From: Sedimentitalea sp042687825
Lineage (GTDB): Bacteria > Pseudomonadota > Alphaproteobacteria > Rhodobacterales > Rhodobacteraceae
DNA length: 64,000 nt
Assembly (NCBI RefSeq): GCF_042687825.1
Contig: NZ_JBHUQE010000011.1
Span: forward strand, 49,344-113,343
Direction: 5' to 3'
A program made the position numbers and the translations under genes. Below, piece by piece: positions 1 to 9,760 of the stretch (position 1 is its first letter; each line of letters begins with the position of its first letter). Below the pieces are notes generated by a model. It was not told the DNA's origin. It did not search any database and saw only the letters and a list, made by a program, of their open reading frames with translations.

Positions 1-52
1 GGGTCCCGTCGGTGACCCGTGCGGTATAAAGCTGGCTGGCACGACTGCTCAT
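1..52 (-). CDS. possible 5' end of a gene running off the left edge
   Basis: Reading the minus strand, an ATG at 52 opens a frame (MSSRASQLYTARVTDGT) that stays open to the window edge. Only 17 codons are visible and no good ribosome binding site precedes the ATG, so the product cannot be named. It would be divergent from the MFS gene to its right. Bases 53-201 hold no other gene; the stretch just before the MFS gene is AT-rich and probably carries its promoter. Confidence 0.25.
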   Translation of the reverse strand, partial: MSSRASQLYTARVTDGT

Positions 53-201
53 GCAAAAGCCATAGCGTGCGCGGCACGGTGTGAAAAGCGGGCAGATCGC
101 GCCAATCCCATCAACACCCGTGATGTGATGCCGCAGATCTGCTGATTTGATATTTTCCAGATTTATATTAACCTGTGAACTTGTTCTTCCGGAGCGACCA
201 A

Positions 202-1452
202 ATGACCCCCAACGCCCGCCTGTTTACGCCCGTGCTGATCGTCGGATCGGCGATCATCCTGGTCAGTTTCGCGATCCGTGCCTCTTTTGGCGTTTTCCAG
301 ATTCCCGTGGCCGAGGAATTCGGCTGGTTGCGCACCGAATTCTCGTTGGCCATCGCCATCCAGAACCTGGCATGGGGTTTCGGGCAGCCGCTTTTCGGTG
401 CGCTGGCCGAGCGGATCGGCGATCGCAAGGCGATCGTGATCGGTGCCGTGGTCTATGCCGCGGGGCTGGTGCTGACGGCGCAGTCGATGACGCCGCTGGA
501 GCACCAGGCCTATGCCTGGCTGGTTGGGTTCGGCATCGCCGGGACCGGATTCGGTGTGATCCTGGCGGTGGTGGCGCGGGCCTCCAGCGACGCCAACCGC
601 TCGATGTCACTGGCCATCGTCACGGCAGCCGGCAGCGGCGGGCAGGTCGTCGGTGCCCCACTGGCGGAATGGCTGATGGGCTTTCTGTCCTGGCAACAGG
701 TCTTTCTGGTCTTTGCGGCGGGCATTCTGGCGATGATCCTGACCTTGCCGTTGATGCGCGCGCCGGCGCCGGATGCGGAGGCGACCGGCCATACCCCGCC
801 CGTGGACGGCATGGGCAAGGCATTGTCCCGCGCGTTACGCGACCCCAGTTTCAGCCTGATCGCCCTGGGATTCTTTAGTTGCGGCTATCAACTGGGCTTT
901 GTCACGGCGCATTTTCCGGCCTTTGTGACCGAACTGTGCGGCCCGATCCAGCCGGGCGGGGTGCTGCACGGTATCGGCATCACCACCACATCGGCACTGG
1001 GCGCTGTTTCGATTTCCCTGATCGGCGTCGCCAACATTGCCGGAACCCTGGCCGCCGGCTGGGCCGGCAGCCGGTTTTCCAAGAAATACCTGCTGTCCGG
1101 TATCTATGTCGCGCGAACCCTGGTGGCGGCCCTGTTCATCCTGTTGCCCATTACTCCTGTCTCGGTGATCCTGTTTTCCGTGTCCATGGGGGCGCTGTGG
1201 CTGGCGACGGTGCCGCTGACCTCGGGGCTGGTGGCGCAGATCTACGGGCTGCGATATATGGGCACGCTGTATGGCATCGTGTTTCTCAGCCACCAGATCG
1301 GCAGTTTCGTCGGCATCTGGCTGGGCGGGCGGATGTACGATCTCTATGGCGGTTACGAACTGGTCTGGTGGATCGGCGTCGGGGTCGGCGCCCTCAGCGC
1401 CATCGTGCACCTGCCGATCCGCGAGCGCCCGTCCGCCAGCGTGTTGGCCTGA
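202..1452 (+). CDS. MFS transporter
   Basis: Predicted 416-residue inner-membrane transporter of the major facilitator superfamily, with about 12 hydrophobic segments and a loop rich in Ala, Pro and Asp near the middle that separates two six-helix halves. The first half has the family's conserved cytoplasmic loop after helix 2 (GALAERIGDRKAI). The ATG at 202 is preferred over an in-frame ATG at 175 because a GGAG sits seven bases before it. Substrate is unknown; the family includes oxalate/formate-type and monocarboxylate carriers. It converges on the ornithine-cyclodeaminase-like gene with no spacer: its stop ends at 1452 and the neighbour's stop begins at 1453. Confidence 0.88.
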   Translation: MTPNARLFTPVLIVGSAIILVSFAIRASFGVFQIPVAEEFGWLRTEFSLAIAIQNLAWGFGQPLFGALAERIGDRKAIVIGAVVYAAGLVLTAQSMTPLEHQAYAWLVGFGIAGTGFGVILAVVARASSDANRSMSLAIVTAAGSGGQVVGAPLAEWLMGFLSWQQVFLVFAAGILAMILTLPLMRAPAPDAEATGHTPPVDGMGKALSRALRDPSFSLIALGFFSCGYQLGFVTAHFPAFVTELCGPIQPGGVLHGIGITTTSALGAVSISLIGVANIAGTLAAGWAGSRFSKKYLLSGIYVARTLVAALFILLPITPVSVILFSVSMGALWLATVPLTSGLVAQIYGLRYMGTLYGIVFLSHQIGSFVGIWLGGRMYDLYGGYELVWWIGVGVGALSAIVHLPIRERPSASVLA

Positions 1453-2370
1453 TCAGGCGCCCGCCTGCCACCGGTCCAGGATATGGCGGCCCGTCATCAG
1501 GTCCAGATGCGCACCGCCGCCATTCTTGAACAGGGTGATCTCGTCGTCTGATTGCCGGGCAAACGCCGCCAGATCGTAGAAATCCGCAATCAGATCATCG
1601 CGCTGGATTACGCCCTGATCCAGCGGGATCTGGATTTCGCCGATATGGCCGATGGTGGTGTCGAAACTGTCGACAAACAGGCGCGACCGGATCAGGGCGG
1701 TGTCATCGGCCTCGCGCATGTCGGGACGATAGGCGCCGATCAGGTTCAGATGCTGACCCGGGCGCAGCCAGTCACCGCGGATCACCGGCGTCGTTGACAT
1801 GGTGGCGCAGATGATGATGTCGGCGGCCTGCACGGCCTGTTGCAGGTCCCGCGCCACGGTCACGCCGGGTTTGCCGGCGGCCAGGGCCTGGGCCTTGGCG
1901 CGGGTGCGGTTCCACAGGGTGATCCGGGCCTCGGGAAATCCGGTGGCAAAGGCATCGCACAGACCGCCGCCAACGGTGCCCGTGCCGACGATCAGGATGT
2001 CGCGGCTGTCGGGCCGCGCCAGCCGGCGCGCCGCCAACAGGCTGTCGCCGACGGTCTTCCACTTGGTGACAAGGTGAAAGTCGATCAGGGCCGACAGGGT
2101 GCCGTCGTCATCGCCATAAAGGCACATCGCGCCGTTGACCATCGGTTTGCCGGCCTGGGGATTGCCGGGAAAGATGGTCGCGGTCTTGACCGCCATCCCC
2201 AACCCGTCGATCCAGGCCGCGCGCGACAGCAGCGTGTCCGGACCGCGATAGAGGAACGTGTCGCTGATCTCGGCCCGGGGCAGGTCATGGCCCCGCGCCA
2301 GTGCTTCGGTCAGCTCGATCCAGTCCAGATTGGCCTCGCCTGCGTCAAAGGAAATGATGGGGATTGTCAT
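1453..2370 (-). CDS. ornithine cyclodeaminase / mu-crystallin family protein
   Basis: A 305-residue protein of the ornithine cyclodeaminase/mu-crystallin family, NAD(P)-dependent enzymes acting on amino or imino acids. The central Rossmann fold shows the glycine-rich loop GTGTVGGG near residue 140, followed by a WNRTRAKA segment typical of NADP binding. The N-terminal lobe contains the family's substrate-binding lysine region (AVKTATIFPGN). Members include ornithine cyclodeaminase, alanine dehydrogenase and ketimine reductase, so the substrate is not fixed by sequence alone. The stop codon of the upstream HAD gene overlaps this start by four bases (2367-2370), so the two are co-translated. 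Confidence 0.85.
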   Translation of the reverse strand: MTIPIISFDAGEANLDWIELTEALARGHDLPRAEISDTFLYRGPDTLLSRAAWIDGLGMAVKTATIFPGNPQAGKPMVNGAMCLYGDDDGTLSALIDFHLVTKWKTVGDSLLAARRLARPDSRDILIVGTGTVGGGLCDAFATGFPEARITLWNRTRAKAQALAAGKPGVTVARDLQQAVQAADIIICATMSTTPVIRGDWLRPGQHLNLIGAYRPDMREADDTALIRSRLFVDSFDTTIGHIGEIQIPLDQGVIQRDDLIADFYDLAAFARQSDDEITLFKNGGGAHLDLMTGRHILDRWQAGA

Positions 2371-2987
2371 GCGGCCTCGGCCTCGGTCAGCAGGCCCTGC
2401 GCCACCAGCCGGTCGGCCCAGCCTTGCGGGCCGTCAAACAGGTGGGTCTGCCAGCCGCGGTCGGCGGCGATGGCGATATTGTCGGCCCGGTCATCGGTGA
2501 ACAGCAACGCGCCGGGATCGATGCCGCAATCGGTTTCGACGATCTCGTAAATCCGCGGGTCTGGTTTGATCACCTTGAGATGGCCCGAGATATACTGGCG
2601 GTCGAAATCATGCAGAAACGGGTAATGCGTGGCCGCGAAATCGAAACTCTGGATGCCGAAATTGGTCAGTGAAAAAACCGGTACCGATTTGCGGCGCAAG
2701 GCGTGCAACAGACGCACAGATCGTGAAATGCGGGGTTGCGCCAGTTCGATCCAGCGATCGTGCCACATGCGGATCTCGGCGCGCCAGTCGGGATAGGCCT
2801 CGGCCGTGGCATAGATCGTGTCCCGGAAATGCCCGCCCTTGTCGACCCGGTCATTCATGCCGTGCAGATCAACGGTGGCAAACATCGCGCGCCGCCGCTC
2901 GGCCCCGATCACCCGGTCATAGAACCGTTCGGGCTGCCATTCGATCAGCACGTTTCCGATGTCGAACACCACCGCCTGTGGTTGCAT
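2367..2987 (-). CDS. HAD-family hydrolase (YihX-like phosphatase)
   Basis: A 206-residue cytoplasmic hydrolase of the haloacid dehalogenase superfamily. Motif I is FDIGNVLIEW with nucleophile Asp9; the second Asp of the usual DxD is Gly, as in the YihX branch of sugar-phosphate phosphatases. Motif II is SLTNFG, motif III lysine lies in IKPDPRIYE, and motif IV is FTDDRADN. A helical cap lies between motifs I and II. It begins at an ATG preceded by GGGGA and overlaps the next gene by an ATGA junction, so it is translationally coupled to the cyclodeaminase-like gene. The physiological substrate is unknown. Confidence 0.87.
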   Translation of the reverse strand: MQPQAVVFDIGNVLIEWQPERFYDRVIGAERRRAMFATVDLHGMNDRVDKGGHFRDTIYATAEAYPDWRAEIRMWHDRWIELAQPRISRSVRLLHALRRKSVPVFSLTNFGIQSFDFAATHYPFLHDFDRQYISGHLKVIKPDPRIYEIVETDCGIDPGALLFTDDRADNIAIAADRGWQTHLFDGPQGWADRLVAQGLLTEAEAA

Positions 2988-3027
2988 GCGTGCAGTCCCC
3001 TGTCGTTATGGCCTGTGATTTGCGGCG

Positions 3028-3501
3028 TTATCCGGCGCGGGCCGCGGCGCGGATTTCCCGTTCCAGAGCATTCAGAAAACGGGAGCGGTCGGCCTTTGTA
3101 AACCCCTTGCCGCTGCCGCCTGCGCCCAGCGGGTTGGCGGCGCGCAGATCGGCCATCAGGTCGCGCATCGCCAGTTGCTGGCCGATATTGGCGGCGGTGA
3201 ACGCCTCGCCATTGTGGCGCAGCACCCGTGCGCCCGTGGCGACACATTTCGCCGCCAGAGGGATGTCGCCGGTGACCACCACGTCGCCGGCACCGCAGCG
3301 TTCGGCGATCCACATATCAGCCAGATCCGGCCCCTCGGCGACGATCACGTTTTCCACCAGCGGGTTGGCCGAAGGCCGCAATCCGCCATTGGACACCACG
3401 AACATGCGCATCCTGTGCCGCGTCGCCACGCGCTCGGCCTCGGCCTTGACCGGACAGGCGTCGGCGTCGATATAAAGCGCGCCCAACGCGCCTAGGCCCA
3501 T
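3028..3501 (-). CDS. UPF0178 (YaiI/YqxD) family protein
   Basis: A 157-residue protein of the YaiI/YqxD family, a PIN-like fold of unknown biochemical function. The conserved opening YIDADACPVK, the VVSNGG block and the VVTGDIPLA block carry the acidic residues expected of a PIN-type metal site. Its start overlaps the end of fghA by ten bases, so it is probably expressed with fghA. The N-terminus has about seven more residues than E. coli YaiI, but no better start is visible nearer the conserved segment. Confidence 0.88.
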   Translation of the reverse strand: MGLGALGALYIDADACPVKAEAERVATRHRMRMFVVSNGGLRPSANPLVENVIVAEGPDLADMWIAERCGAGDVVVTGDIPLAAKCVATGARVLRHNGEAFTAANIGQQLAMRDLMADLRAANPLGAGGSGKGFTKADRSRFLNALEREIRAAARAG

Positions 3502-4322
3502 AGCGCCTGGGCGTGAAAGGCGATGTGATCCTCGATGAACGAGGACACGAAGAAATAGCTGTGATCATAGCCCTTTTGCAGCCGCAGGGTGGCGGGCTGA
3601 CGGCGTTCGGCTATGGCGCTGGCCAGCGCCTCGGGGCGCAACAGGTCGATGAACTGGTCATCGCTGCCGGTGTCGATCAGCATCGGGCCGTCAAAACCCC
3701 TGTCGCGCATCATAACGCTGGCATCGTGGCGCTGCCACGCCGCCTCGTCCGGGCCCAGATAGGCGGTCAGCTGCTTGCGGCCCCAATCCGAAGCGGTGGG
3801 ATTGCAGATCGGCGAAAAGGCCGAGACCGAGCGGAACCGCCCCGGCAGGTTCATCGCCAGGGTCAGCGCGCCATGCCCGCCCATCGAATGTCCGGTGATC
3901 GCCTGCCGGTTGCTGTCGATGGCGAAATTCTGGGCCAGCAGCGCGGGCAGTTCCTCGGCCACATAGTCCCACATCTGGAAATGCGGCGTCCAGGGCGACT
4001 GGGTGGCGTTGACATAGAACCCGGCGCCCTGTCCCAGGTCGAAATCGCCGTCATCGGCCACGTCGGGGCCGCGCGGCGAGGTGTCGGGAAAGACCAGCGC
4101 GATCCCGTGATCGGCGGCCCATCCCTGGGCGCCCGCCTTGGTCATGGCGTTTTCGTGGGTACAGGTCAGGCCAGACAGATACCACAACACCGGCACCGGA
4201 CCGTCCTTGGCTTCGGGCGGCAGGAACAGGCCAAATGTCATGTCGCACCGACAGGCGGCAGAACTGTGGGTATAGACCCCCTGGATGCCGTCAAAGCACT
4301 TGTTTTCTGAAACCGTTTGCAT
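3492..4322 (-). CDS. fghA: S-formylglutathione hydrolase
   Basis: A 276-residue esterase D family enzyme that hydrolyses S-formylglutathione to formate and glutathione, the second step of glutathione-dependent formaldehyde oxidation. The alpha/beta-hydrolase nucleophile is Ser146 in GHSMGGHGAL. The acid lies in DTGSDDQFID and the histidine in GYDHSYFF near the C-terminus. The oxyanion region LSGLTCTHEN near residue 50 is typical. The start is preceded by AAAGGGG. The dehydrogenase of the pathway, adhC, is about 4 kb away on the same strand, separated by unrelated genes. Confidence 0.94.
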   Translation of the reverse strand: MQTVSENKCFDGIQGVYTHSSAACRCDMTFGLFLPPEAKDGPVPVLWYLSGLTCTHENAMTKAGAQGWAADHGIALVFPDTSPRGPDVADDGDFDLGQGAGFYVNATQSPWTPHFQMWDYVAEELPALLAQNFAIDSNRQAITGHSMGGHGALTLAMNLPGRFRSVSAFSPICNPTASDWGRKQLTAYLGPDEAAWQRHDASVMMRDRGFDGPMLIDTGSDDQFIDLLRPEALASAIAERRQPATLRLQKGYDHSYFFVSSFIEDHIAFHAQALWA

Positions 4323-4417
4323 GCTGATCCCCTTTCGATGTCAGTTCCGGGCTATCGGCCCTTGGCCGCCGCGTCCAGAGCCGGTGCCCGCTCGGCGGCG
4401 ATTTTGCCACGCCCGCC

Positions 4418-5347
4418 CTATAATTGCCCGACCCAGGCCATGATCACCGGCACGGTCAGGATGCTGAAACCCGTCGAGAACAGGATCGCCGCCGAGACCC
4501 GGTGCGGCGCGACCCCATAGTGCTGGGCCAGCATATAGACGTTGCCCGCGACCGGCATGGCGGCGGCCGAGATCACGATGATCGCCGAATAGGGATCGAG
4601 CGGAATTACCAGCAAAACCGCAACCCCGACGGCCACCGGATGCAGGACCAGCTTGCACAGGGTCAGCCAGCCGGCGATCTGTACCCGCTCGGCGGATTTG
4701 CTGGCCAGTGACGCGCCGATGGCGAACAGCGCACCGGGCGTTGCGGCATTGCCGAGAATGGCCAGGAAATCGTTCATCGGCTCGGGGATTGGCAAGGTCA
4801 GGGCCGACCAGCCCAGCCCCAGAACGATCGACACGATCATCGGATTGCGCACCAGACCGCCGGCGATGGTGCGCAGGATGCTCAGGCTCATGCGGCCGTC
4901 GCGGGCGCCGTTGATCAGGATCACGATCAGGCTGGAGAACACGATCAGGTCGGTGGCCAGTACCAGCATCATCGGGCCGATCGAGGCTTCGCCGAACAGC
5001 ATGACGAACATCGGCAGGCCCAGAAAGCCGACATTGCCGATCACCGCGCATTGCGCCTCGATCGCGGCGGTGGGCACGTCCAGCCGACGCAGAAAGCCGA
5101 CAGCGGTGGCGATGCCATAGACCACCAGGCTGCCACAGAGGTACCCGGTGATCAGGCGACCGTCGAACACTTCGGCCAGACGCAGGTTGGCGGCAAAGCG
5201 GAACAGCATCGCCGACAGGGCAAAGTAAAAGACGAACTTGGTCAGATAGGCGGTCGCTTCTTCCGAGAAGAAACGCGTGCGCCCGGCGCAATAGCCGATG
5301 CCGATGATCGCAAAGAACGGCAGGGTGCGCAGGAAAATCTCGACCAT
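4418..5347 (-). CDS. AEC family transporter
   Basis: A 309-residue membrane protein of the auxin efflux carrier (AEC) family, with about ten hydrophobic helices and short loops. The conserved central segment (RNPMIVSIVLG, around residue 160) and the AIGASLA segment of the second half fit the family. Bacterial relatives carry malate, malonate or other organic acids; the substrate here cannot be read. It is a single gene, with 94 bases separating it from fghA downstream and about 40 bases from the metal exporter upstream. Confidence 0.85.
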   Translation of the reverse strand: MVEIFLRTLPFFAIIGIGYCAGRTRFFSEEATAYLTKFVFYFALSAMLFRFAANLRLAEVFDGRLITGYLCGSLVVYGIATAVGFLRRLDVPTAAIEAQCAVIGNVGFLGLPMFVMLFGEASIGPMMLVLATDLIVFSSLIVILINGARDGRMSLSILRTIAGGLVRNPMIVSIVLGLGWSALTLPIPEPMNDFLAILGNAATPGALFAIGASLASKSAERVQIAGWLTLCKLVLHPVAVGVAVLLVIPLDPYSAIIVISAAAMPVAGNVYMLAQHYGVAPHRVSAAILFSTGFSILTVPVIMAWVGQL

Positions 5348-5386
5348 GAAACAGGGTTATCCGCCCGGGGGCCGCGCCGCAAGCGC

Positions 5387-6361
5387 CTAGCCGGACCCGA
5401 TCAGTATGCCCGCCGCCAGCACCAGAGCCCCGCCCAGAACCACCTGAAAGGCGGCGCGAAAGAATGGCGTCTCCATGTATTTGTTCTGAATCCAGGCAAT
5501 GGCCCACAATTCGAAGAACACGATGATAAAGGCGATGGTGGTGGCGGTCCAGAAATCGGGAATCAGATAGGGCAGGGCGTGGCCCAGGCCGCCGATCGTG
5601 GTCATCACACCCGAGGCCAGACCGCGTTTCATCGGCGATCCGCGCCCCGAGATCTCGCCATCATCCGACGCAGCCTCGGTAAAGCCCATCGAGATGCCCG
5701 CCCCGACCGACGCGGCGACCCCGACCAGAAATGTCGTCCAGGTGTCCTGGGTGGCAAAGGCCGTGGCAAAGATCGGCGCCAGCGTCGACACGGATCCGTC
5801 CATCAGCCCGGCCAGCCCGGGCTGCACCCAGGTCAGGACGAACTGGCGGTGCGCCGTGGCGTCTTCGCGGGCGCGGGTGTCCTCGTCCAGATGCGCCTCG
5901 ATCAGATCGTTCGCGGTGTTCTGATGTCCGGCCTCGGCTGCGGCGAGATCGCCCAGCAACTGGCGGGTGGCTGCATCCGTGGTCCGCGCGGCGGCGGCCA
6001 GGTAAAATCGTTCGGCATCGCGCTCCATCGCCTCGGCCTCTTCGCGGATCCGTTCGATCCCGAGATTTTCGACCAGCCAGACCGGGCGGCGATTGTAATA
6101 CCCGGCCACGTGCTCGCGGCGAATAAGCGGGATCGTCGGGCCGAAACGCTGCTCGTGCAGTTCGATCAGGCGGGCGCGGTGCTGATCCTCTTCGGCGGCC
6201 ATGCCGTCGAACAATTTGGCGCTGGCCGGATAATCGGCGCGCAGGGTTTCGGCGTAACCGCGATAGATGCGGGCGTCATCCTCCTCGGACGATATGGCCA
6301 ATGCGATGATTTCCTGCTCGGTCAGATCGCGGAACCGTTTGCGTTGGGACAGAAAGCGCAT
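5387..6361 (-). CDS. mbfA: ferritin-like domain / VIT1 family iron(manganese) exporter, MbfA-like
   Basis: A 324-residue two-domain protein. The N-terminal half is a rubrerythrin/ferritin-like helical bundle with paired acidic motifs (SSEEDDARIYRGYAE, MAAEEDQHRARLIEL, DLAAAEAGHQ). The C-terminal half is a VIT1/CCC1 domain with the signature GLMDGSVSTLAP and about five membrane helices. This architecture is that of MbfA, a membrane ferritin that exports iron in Bradyrhizobium and Agrobacterium. The ATG at 6361 is chosen over ATGs at 6373 and 6394 because GAGGG lies about six bases upstream. No Irr box could be found in the short spacer to the divergent TetR gene. Confidence 0.85.
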   Translation of the reverse strand: MRFLSQRKRFRDLTEQEIIALAISSEEDDARIYRGYAETLRADYPASAKLFDGMAAEEDQHRARLIELHEQRFGPTIPLIRREHVAGYYNRRPVWLVENLGIERIREEAEAMERDAERFYLAAAARTTDAATRQLLGDLAAAEAGHQNTANDLIEAHLDEDTRAREDATAHRQFVLTWVQPGLAGLMDGSVSTLAPIFATAFATQDTWTTFLVGVAASVGAGISMGFTEAASDDGEISGRGSPMKRGLASGVMTTIGGLGHALPYLIPDFWTATTIAFIIVFFELWAIAWIQNKYMETPFFRAAFQVVLGGALVLAAGILIGSG

Positions 6362-6438
6362 GCGAACCCTCATGATTGTTCCGGGTGTACACATAACCGG
6401 TGGCGGGCGAATGACAAGCGAGGACGGGATGAGTGTTG

Positions 6439-6465
6439 TTGAAACTGAACTAATCGGTTTATATT
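6439..6465 (+). promoter_or_regulatory. candidate promoter and TetR operator
   Basis: TTGAAA (6439-6444) and TATATT (6460-6465) are separated by 15 bases and could be the promoter of the TetR gene. Between and over them lies an imperfect dyad at 6442-6460 with outer arms AAAC and GTTT and inner GA/TC pairs. A dyad over the promoter of an autoregulated TetR gene, in a spacer shared with a divergent transporter, is the usual arrangement. The spacer length is short and the dyad imperfect. Confidence 0.35.
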
Positions 6466-6495
6466 TCGATGCCGACCCAATCCGACGGAGTCCCG

Positions 6496-7113
6496 ATGAA
6501 TCAGTCTGCTACAATCCGGCGTACAGGGCGCAAGTTCGAACAGGTGCTGCAAGGTGCGCGTCAGGTGTTTCTGGCGGACGGGTTCGAAGGCGCCAGCGTC
6601 GATGACATTGCGCGGGCGGCGGGGGTGTCCAAGGCCACGCTCTACAGCTATTTCCCGGACAAGCGGCTCTTGTTCGTCGAGGTGGCCACCACGGAATGCC
6701 AACGGATGGCGGCCCGGACGCTGGATCTGATCGACGACAGCGCCCCGCCGCGCCAGGTGCTGACCATCGCCGCCAGCCAGATCGTGCCCTTCGTGCTGTC
6801 GGAATTCGCGCAGCAGGTGTTTCGAATCTGCGTTTCCGAGCGCGAGCGTTTTCCGGAACTGGGCCGCGCGTTTTATGCCAGCGGACCGGAAATGGGCCGC
6901 GCCAGACTGGCCGAGTATCTCGGGTTGGCGGCCGGGCGCGGTGAACTGGCGATCGAGGATATCGAACTGGCGGCCGAACAATTTTCGGAATTGTGCAAGA
7001 CCCGGCTGTGGATTCGCGCGGCCCTGGGCATCCAGACCGACTTTTCCAGGGCCGAGATCGATCTGGTGGTGAAAAACGCGGTCGAAACCTTTATGGCGCG
7101 CTACGGCGTCTGA
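6496..7113 (+). CDS. TetR/AcrR family transcriptional regulator
   Basis: A 205-residue repressor of the TetR family. The N-terminal helix-turn-helix (about residues 15-60) has the classic pattern DIARAAGVSKATLYSYFPDK. The C-terminal ligand domain is helical with the sequence pattern of AefR-like regulators. The ATG at 6496 is chosen because GGAG lies five bases upstream. It is divergent from the MbfA-like exporter, which is the most likely target besides its own gene. Confidence 0.9.
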   Translation: MNQSATIRRTGRKFEQVLQGARQVFLADGFEGASVDDIARAAGVSKATLYSYFPDKRLLFVEVATTECQRMAARTLDLIDDSAPPRQVLTIAASQIVPFVLSEFAQQVFRICVSERERFPELGRAFYASGPEMGRARLAEYLGLAAGRGELAIEDIELAAEQFSELCKTRLWIRAALGIQTDFSRAEIDLVVKNAVETFMARYGV

Positions 7114-7155
7114 CGGCCGGCGCCGGCGCCGCCGCGCACGGGGGCAGAACCGGGA

Positions 7156-7890
7156 TCAGTCGATGCGGCGCACCTGAATCTGGTTGCCCTCGCCACGGCG
7201 GGTTTCAAACAGTTTCAGCGTTGCGATCAGGTCGCTCAGCTTGCGTTTGCCATAGCTGCGCGTGTCGAAATCCGGGTTGGCGGCAGTGATATACTGGCCG
7301 ATCTGGCCCAGCGTGAACCACTCGTCCTCTTGGTCGATTGCGTCCATCGCCCGGATCACCAGCTTGGTGGGGTCCTCCAGCGATGTATGCGCTTCGGGCG
7401 GTTCGCCATCCTTTTGCGGCCGGGGTTTGCCGCGCGTGGGTTCCGGGATCAGGTTCTCGACATAGATGAAGCGCTTGCACGCCTTCACGAAGGCCGCCGG
7501 GGTCTTGCGCATGCCCATGCCGAACACGTCCAGCCCCTGTTCGCGGATGCGGCTGGCCAGGCGGGTGAAATCGCTGTCCGACGAGATCAGCACGAACCCG
7601 TCGAACCGTCCCGAATGCAGGATGTCCATGGCATCAATCACCAGTGCGATGTCACTGGCGTTCTTGCCGGTCGTGTTGGCGAACTGCTGGTGCGGCACGA
7701 TCGCCAGCGCGGCCAGCTTGTCCTTGGACCAGCCCTGTGGGCCGCCGCCGGCGAAATCGCCATAGATGCGCCGGATGCTGGCTTCGCCCAGCGACGCGAT
7801 CTCTTCGAACATCGCTTCGGCGTATTTGGCCGAGATGTTGTCGGCGTCGATCAGGACGGCCAGCAGCGGGGGTTTTGTCGCGTTTACCAT
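7156..7890 (-). CDS. NYN domain protein with OST-HTH/LOTUS domain
   Basis: A 244-residue protein. The N-terminal NYN (PIN-like nuclease) domain has LIDADNIS near residue 12, an ASDIALVIDAMD segment and FVLISSDSDFTRLA, giving the acidic residues that bind metal in this fold. The C-terminal 70 residues (WFTLGQIGQYI ... FDTRSYGKRKLSDLI) match the OST-HTH/LOTUS domain, which binds RNA. The combination suggests an RNA-directed nuclease. The ATG at 7890 is the first residue of the conserved region. It is followed 42 bases later by the convergent end of the TetR gene. Confidence 0.85.
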   Translation of the reverse strand: MVNATKPPLLAVLIDADNISAKYAEAMFEEIASLGEASIRRIYGDFAGGGPQGWSKDKLAALAIVPHQQFANTTGKNASDIALVIDAMDILHSGRFDGFVLISSDSDFTRLASRIREQGLDVFGMGMRKTPAAFVKACKRFIYVENLIPEPTRGKPRPQKDGEPPEAHTSLEDPTKLVIRAMDAIDQEDEWFTLGQIGQYITAANPDFDTRSYGKRKLSDLIATLKLFETRRGEGNQIQVRRID

Positions 7891-7918
7891 GCCCCCCCCT
7901 AGCGCAGAGCCGCCGGGC

Positions 7919-8415
7919 TCACAACCAGCGATACAGCACCAGCGCGTCCACCAGCCCGTTTTGCGGGTGCTGAAAGGCCCGGGGCAGGCGGCCGACAGTC
8001 TGGAACCCGGCCCGGGTCCAGATATCGATGGCGCGTGTGTTGGTCTCGACCACGAAATTGAATTGCATGGCCCGGAACCCGGCCGCGCGGGCGGTGTCCA
8101 GCGCGTGATCCAGCATCGCCCGGGCGATGCCACGGCCGCGCGCCGCCGGGCCGGTGACAAAGCCGCAATTGCAGACATGCGCGCCGCCGCCCTGTTGGTT
8201 GGTCTTCAGGTAGTAGCTGCCCAGAGGCTGTCCGCCGGCCTCGGCCAGCCAGACGCCGTGATCGGCCCCGGTCCAATAGGCCAAGGCATCGGCCCGGTCG
8301 ATGTCTGGCCGGATCGCATAGCTGTCGCCGGCGCGAAACGCCGGTCGCAGCATGTCCCACAGCGCGTCGTCGTCATCGGCCGTGGCCGGGCGCAGGTCGA
8401 CCGCGCCCGAACCGC

Positions 8416-8419
<4 letters not shown>
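7919..8419 (-). CDS. GNAT family N-acetyltransferase
   Basis: A 166-residue acetyltransferase of the GNAT fold. The acetyl-CoA loop is GPAARGRGIARAML, with the pattern R/Q-x-x-G-x-G/A. The terminal strand and helix contain NTRAIDIWTRAGFQTVG. The substrate is unknown. No ATG lies before the conserved region; the best start is a TTG at 8419 whose last two bases are in the TGA stop of adhC (TTGA overlap), implying translational coupling with the formaldehyde dehydrogenase. Confidence 0.8.
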
Positions 8420-9528
<1,109 letters not shown>

Positions 9529-9686
9529 GGGCGTGTTCCTTCCTGTTCTGTCGCTGCCGAGCGTGTGCCAAGGAGGCGTGGATTTCAAGCCCCGTTGCGG
9601 CGCTCCGGCAGGGGGGGGCGAGCTTGCTTGTCCGGCCGGGGCATCGGTTTCCCGTCCTGGTGGCGTCCCGGGTTTTTTTGGTGTTG

Positions 9687-9702
9687 CGTCTGCCTGCAGA
9701 CG
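9687..9702. repeat. perfect 7-bp inverted repeat
   Basis: CGTCTGC and GCAGACG are separated by two bases, in the 232-base spacer between adhC and the cytochrome gene. The spacer has no gene. The dyad could be an operator for adhC, which starts 159 bases away on the minus strand, or simply a hairpin; there is no adjoining T-run that would make it a terminator. Confidence 0.3.
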
Positions 9703-9760
9703 ATTGTGATCTCAGGGCGACGGGCAGGAACGACCGGCAGGGGCAGTGGGGCGTGTGCGC

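Noticed and set aside
5051..6442. A 463-codon plus-strand frame opposite the AEC and MbfA-like genes
   Set aside because: Low-complexity Gln/Gly/Arg composition, no homology, antisense to two recognised proteins.
6362..6495. An Irr box (ICE) or Fur-type site for the MbfA-like gene
   Set aside because: No TTTAGAA-type palindrome could be found in the spacer.
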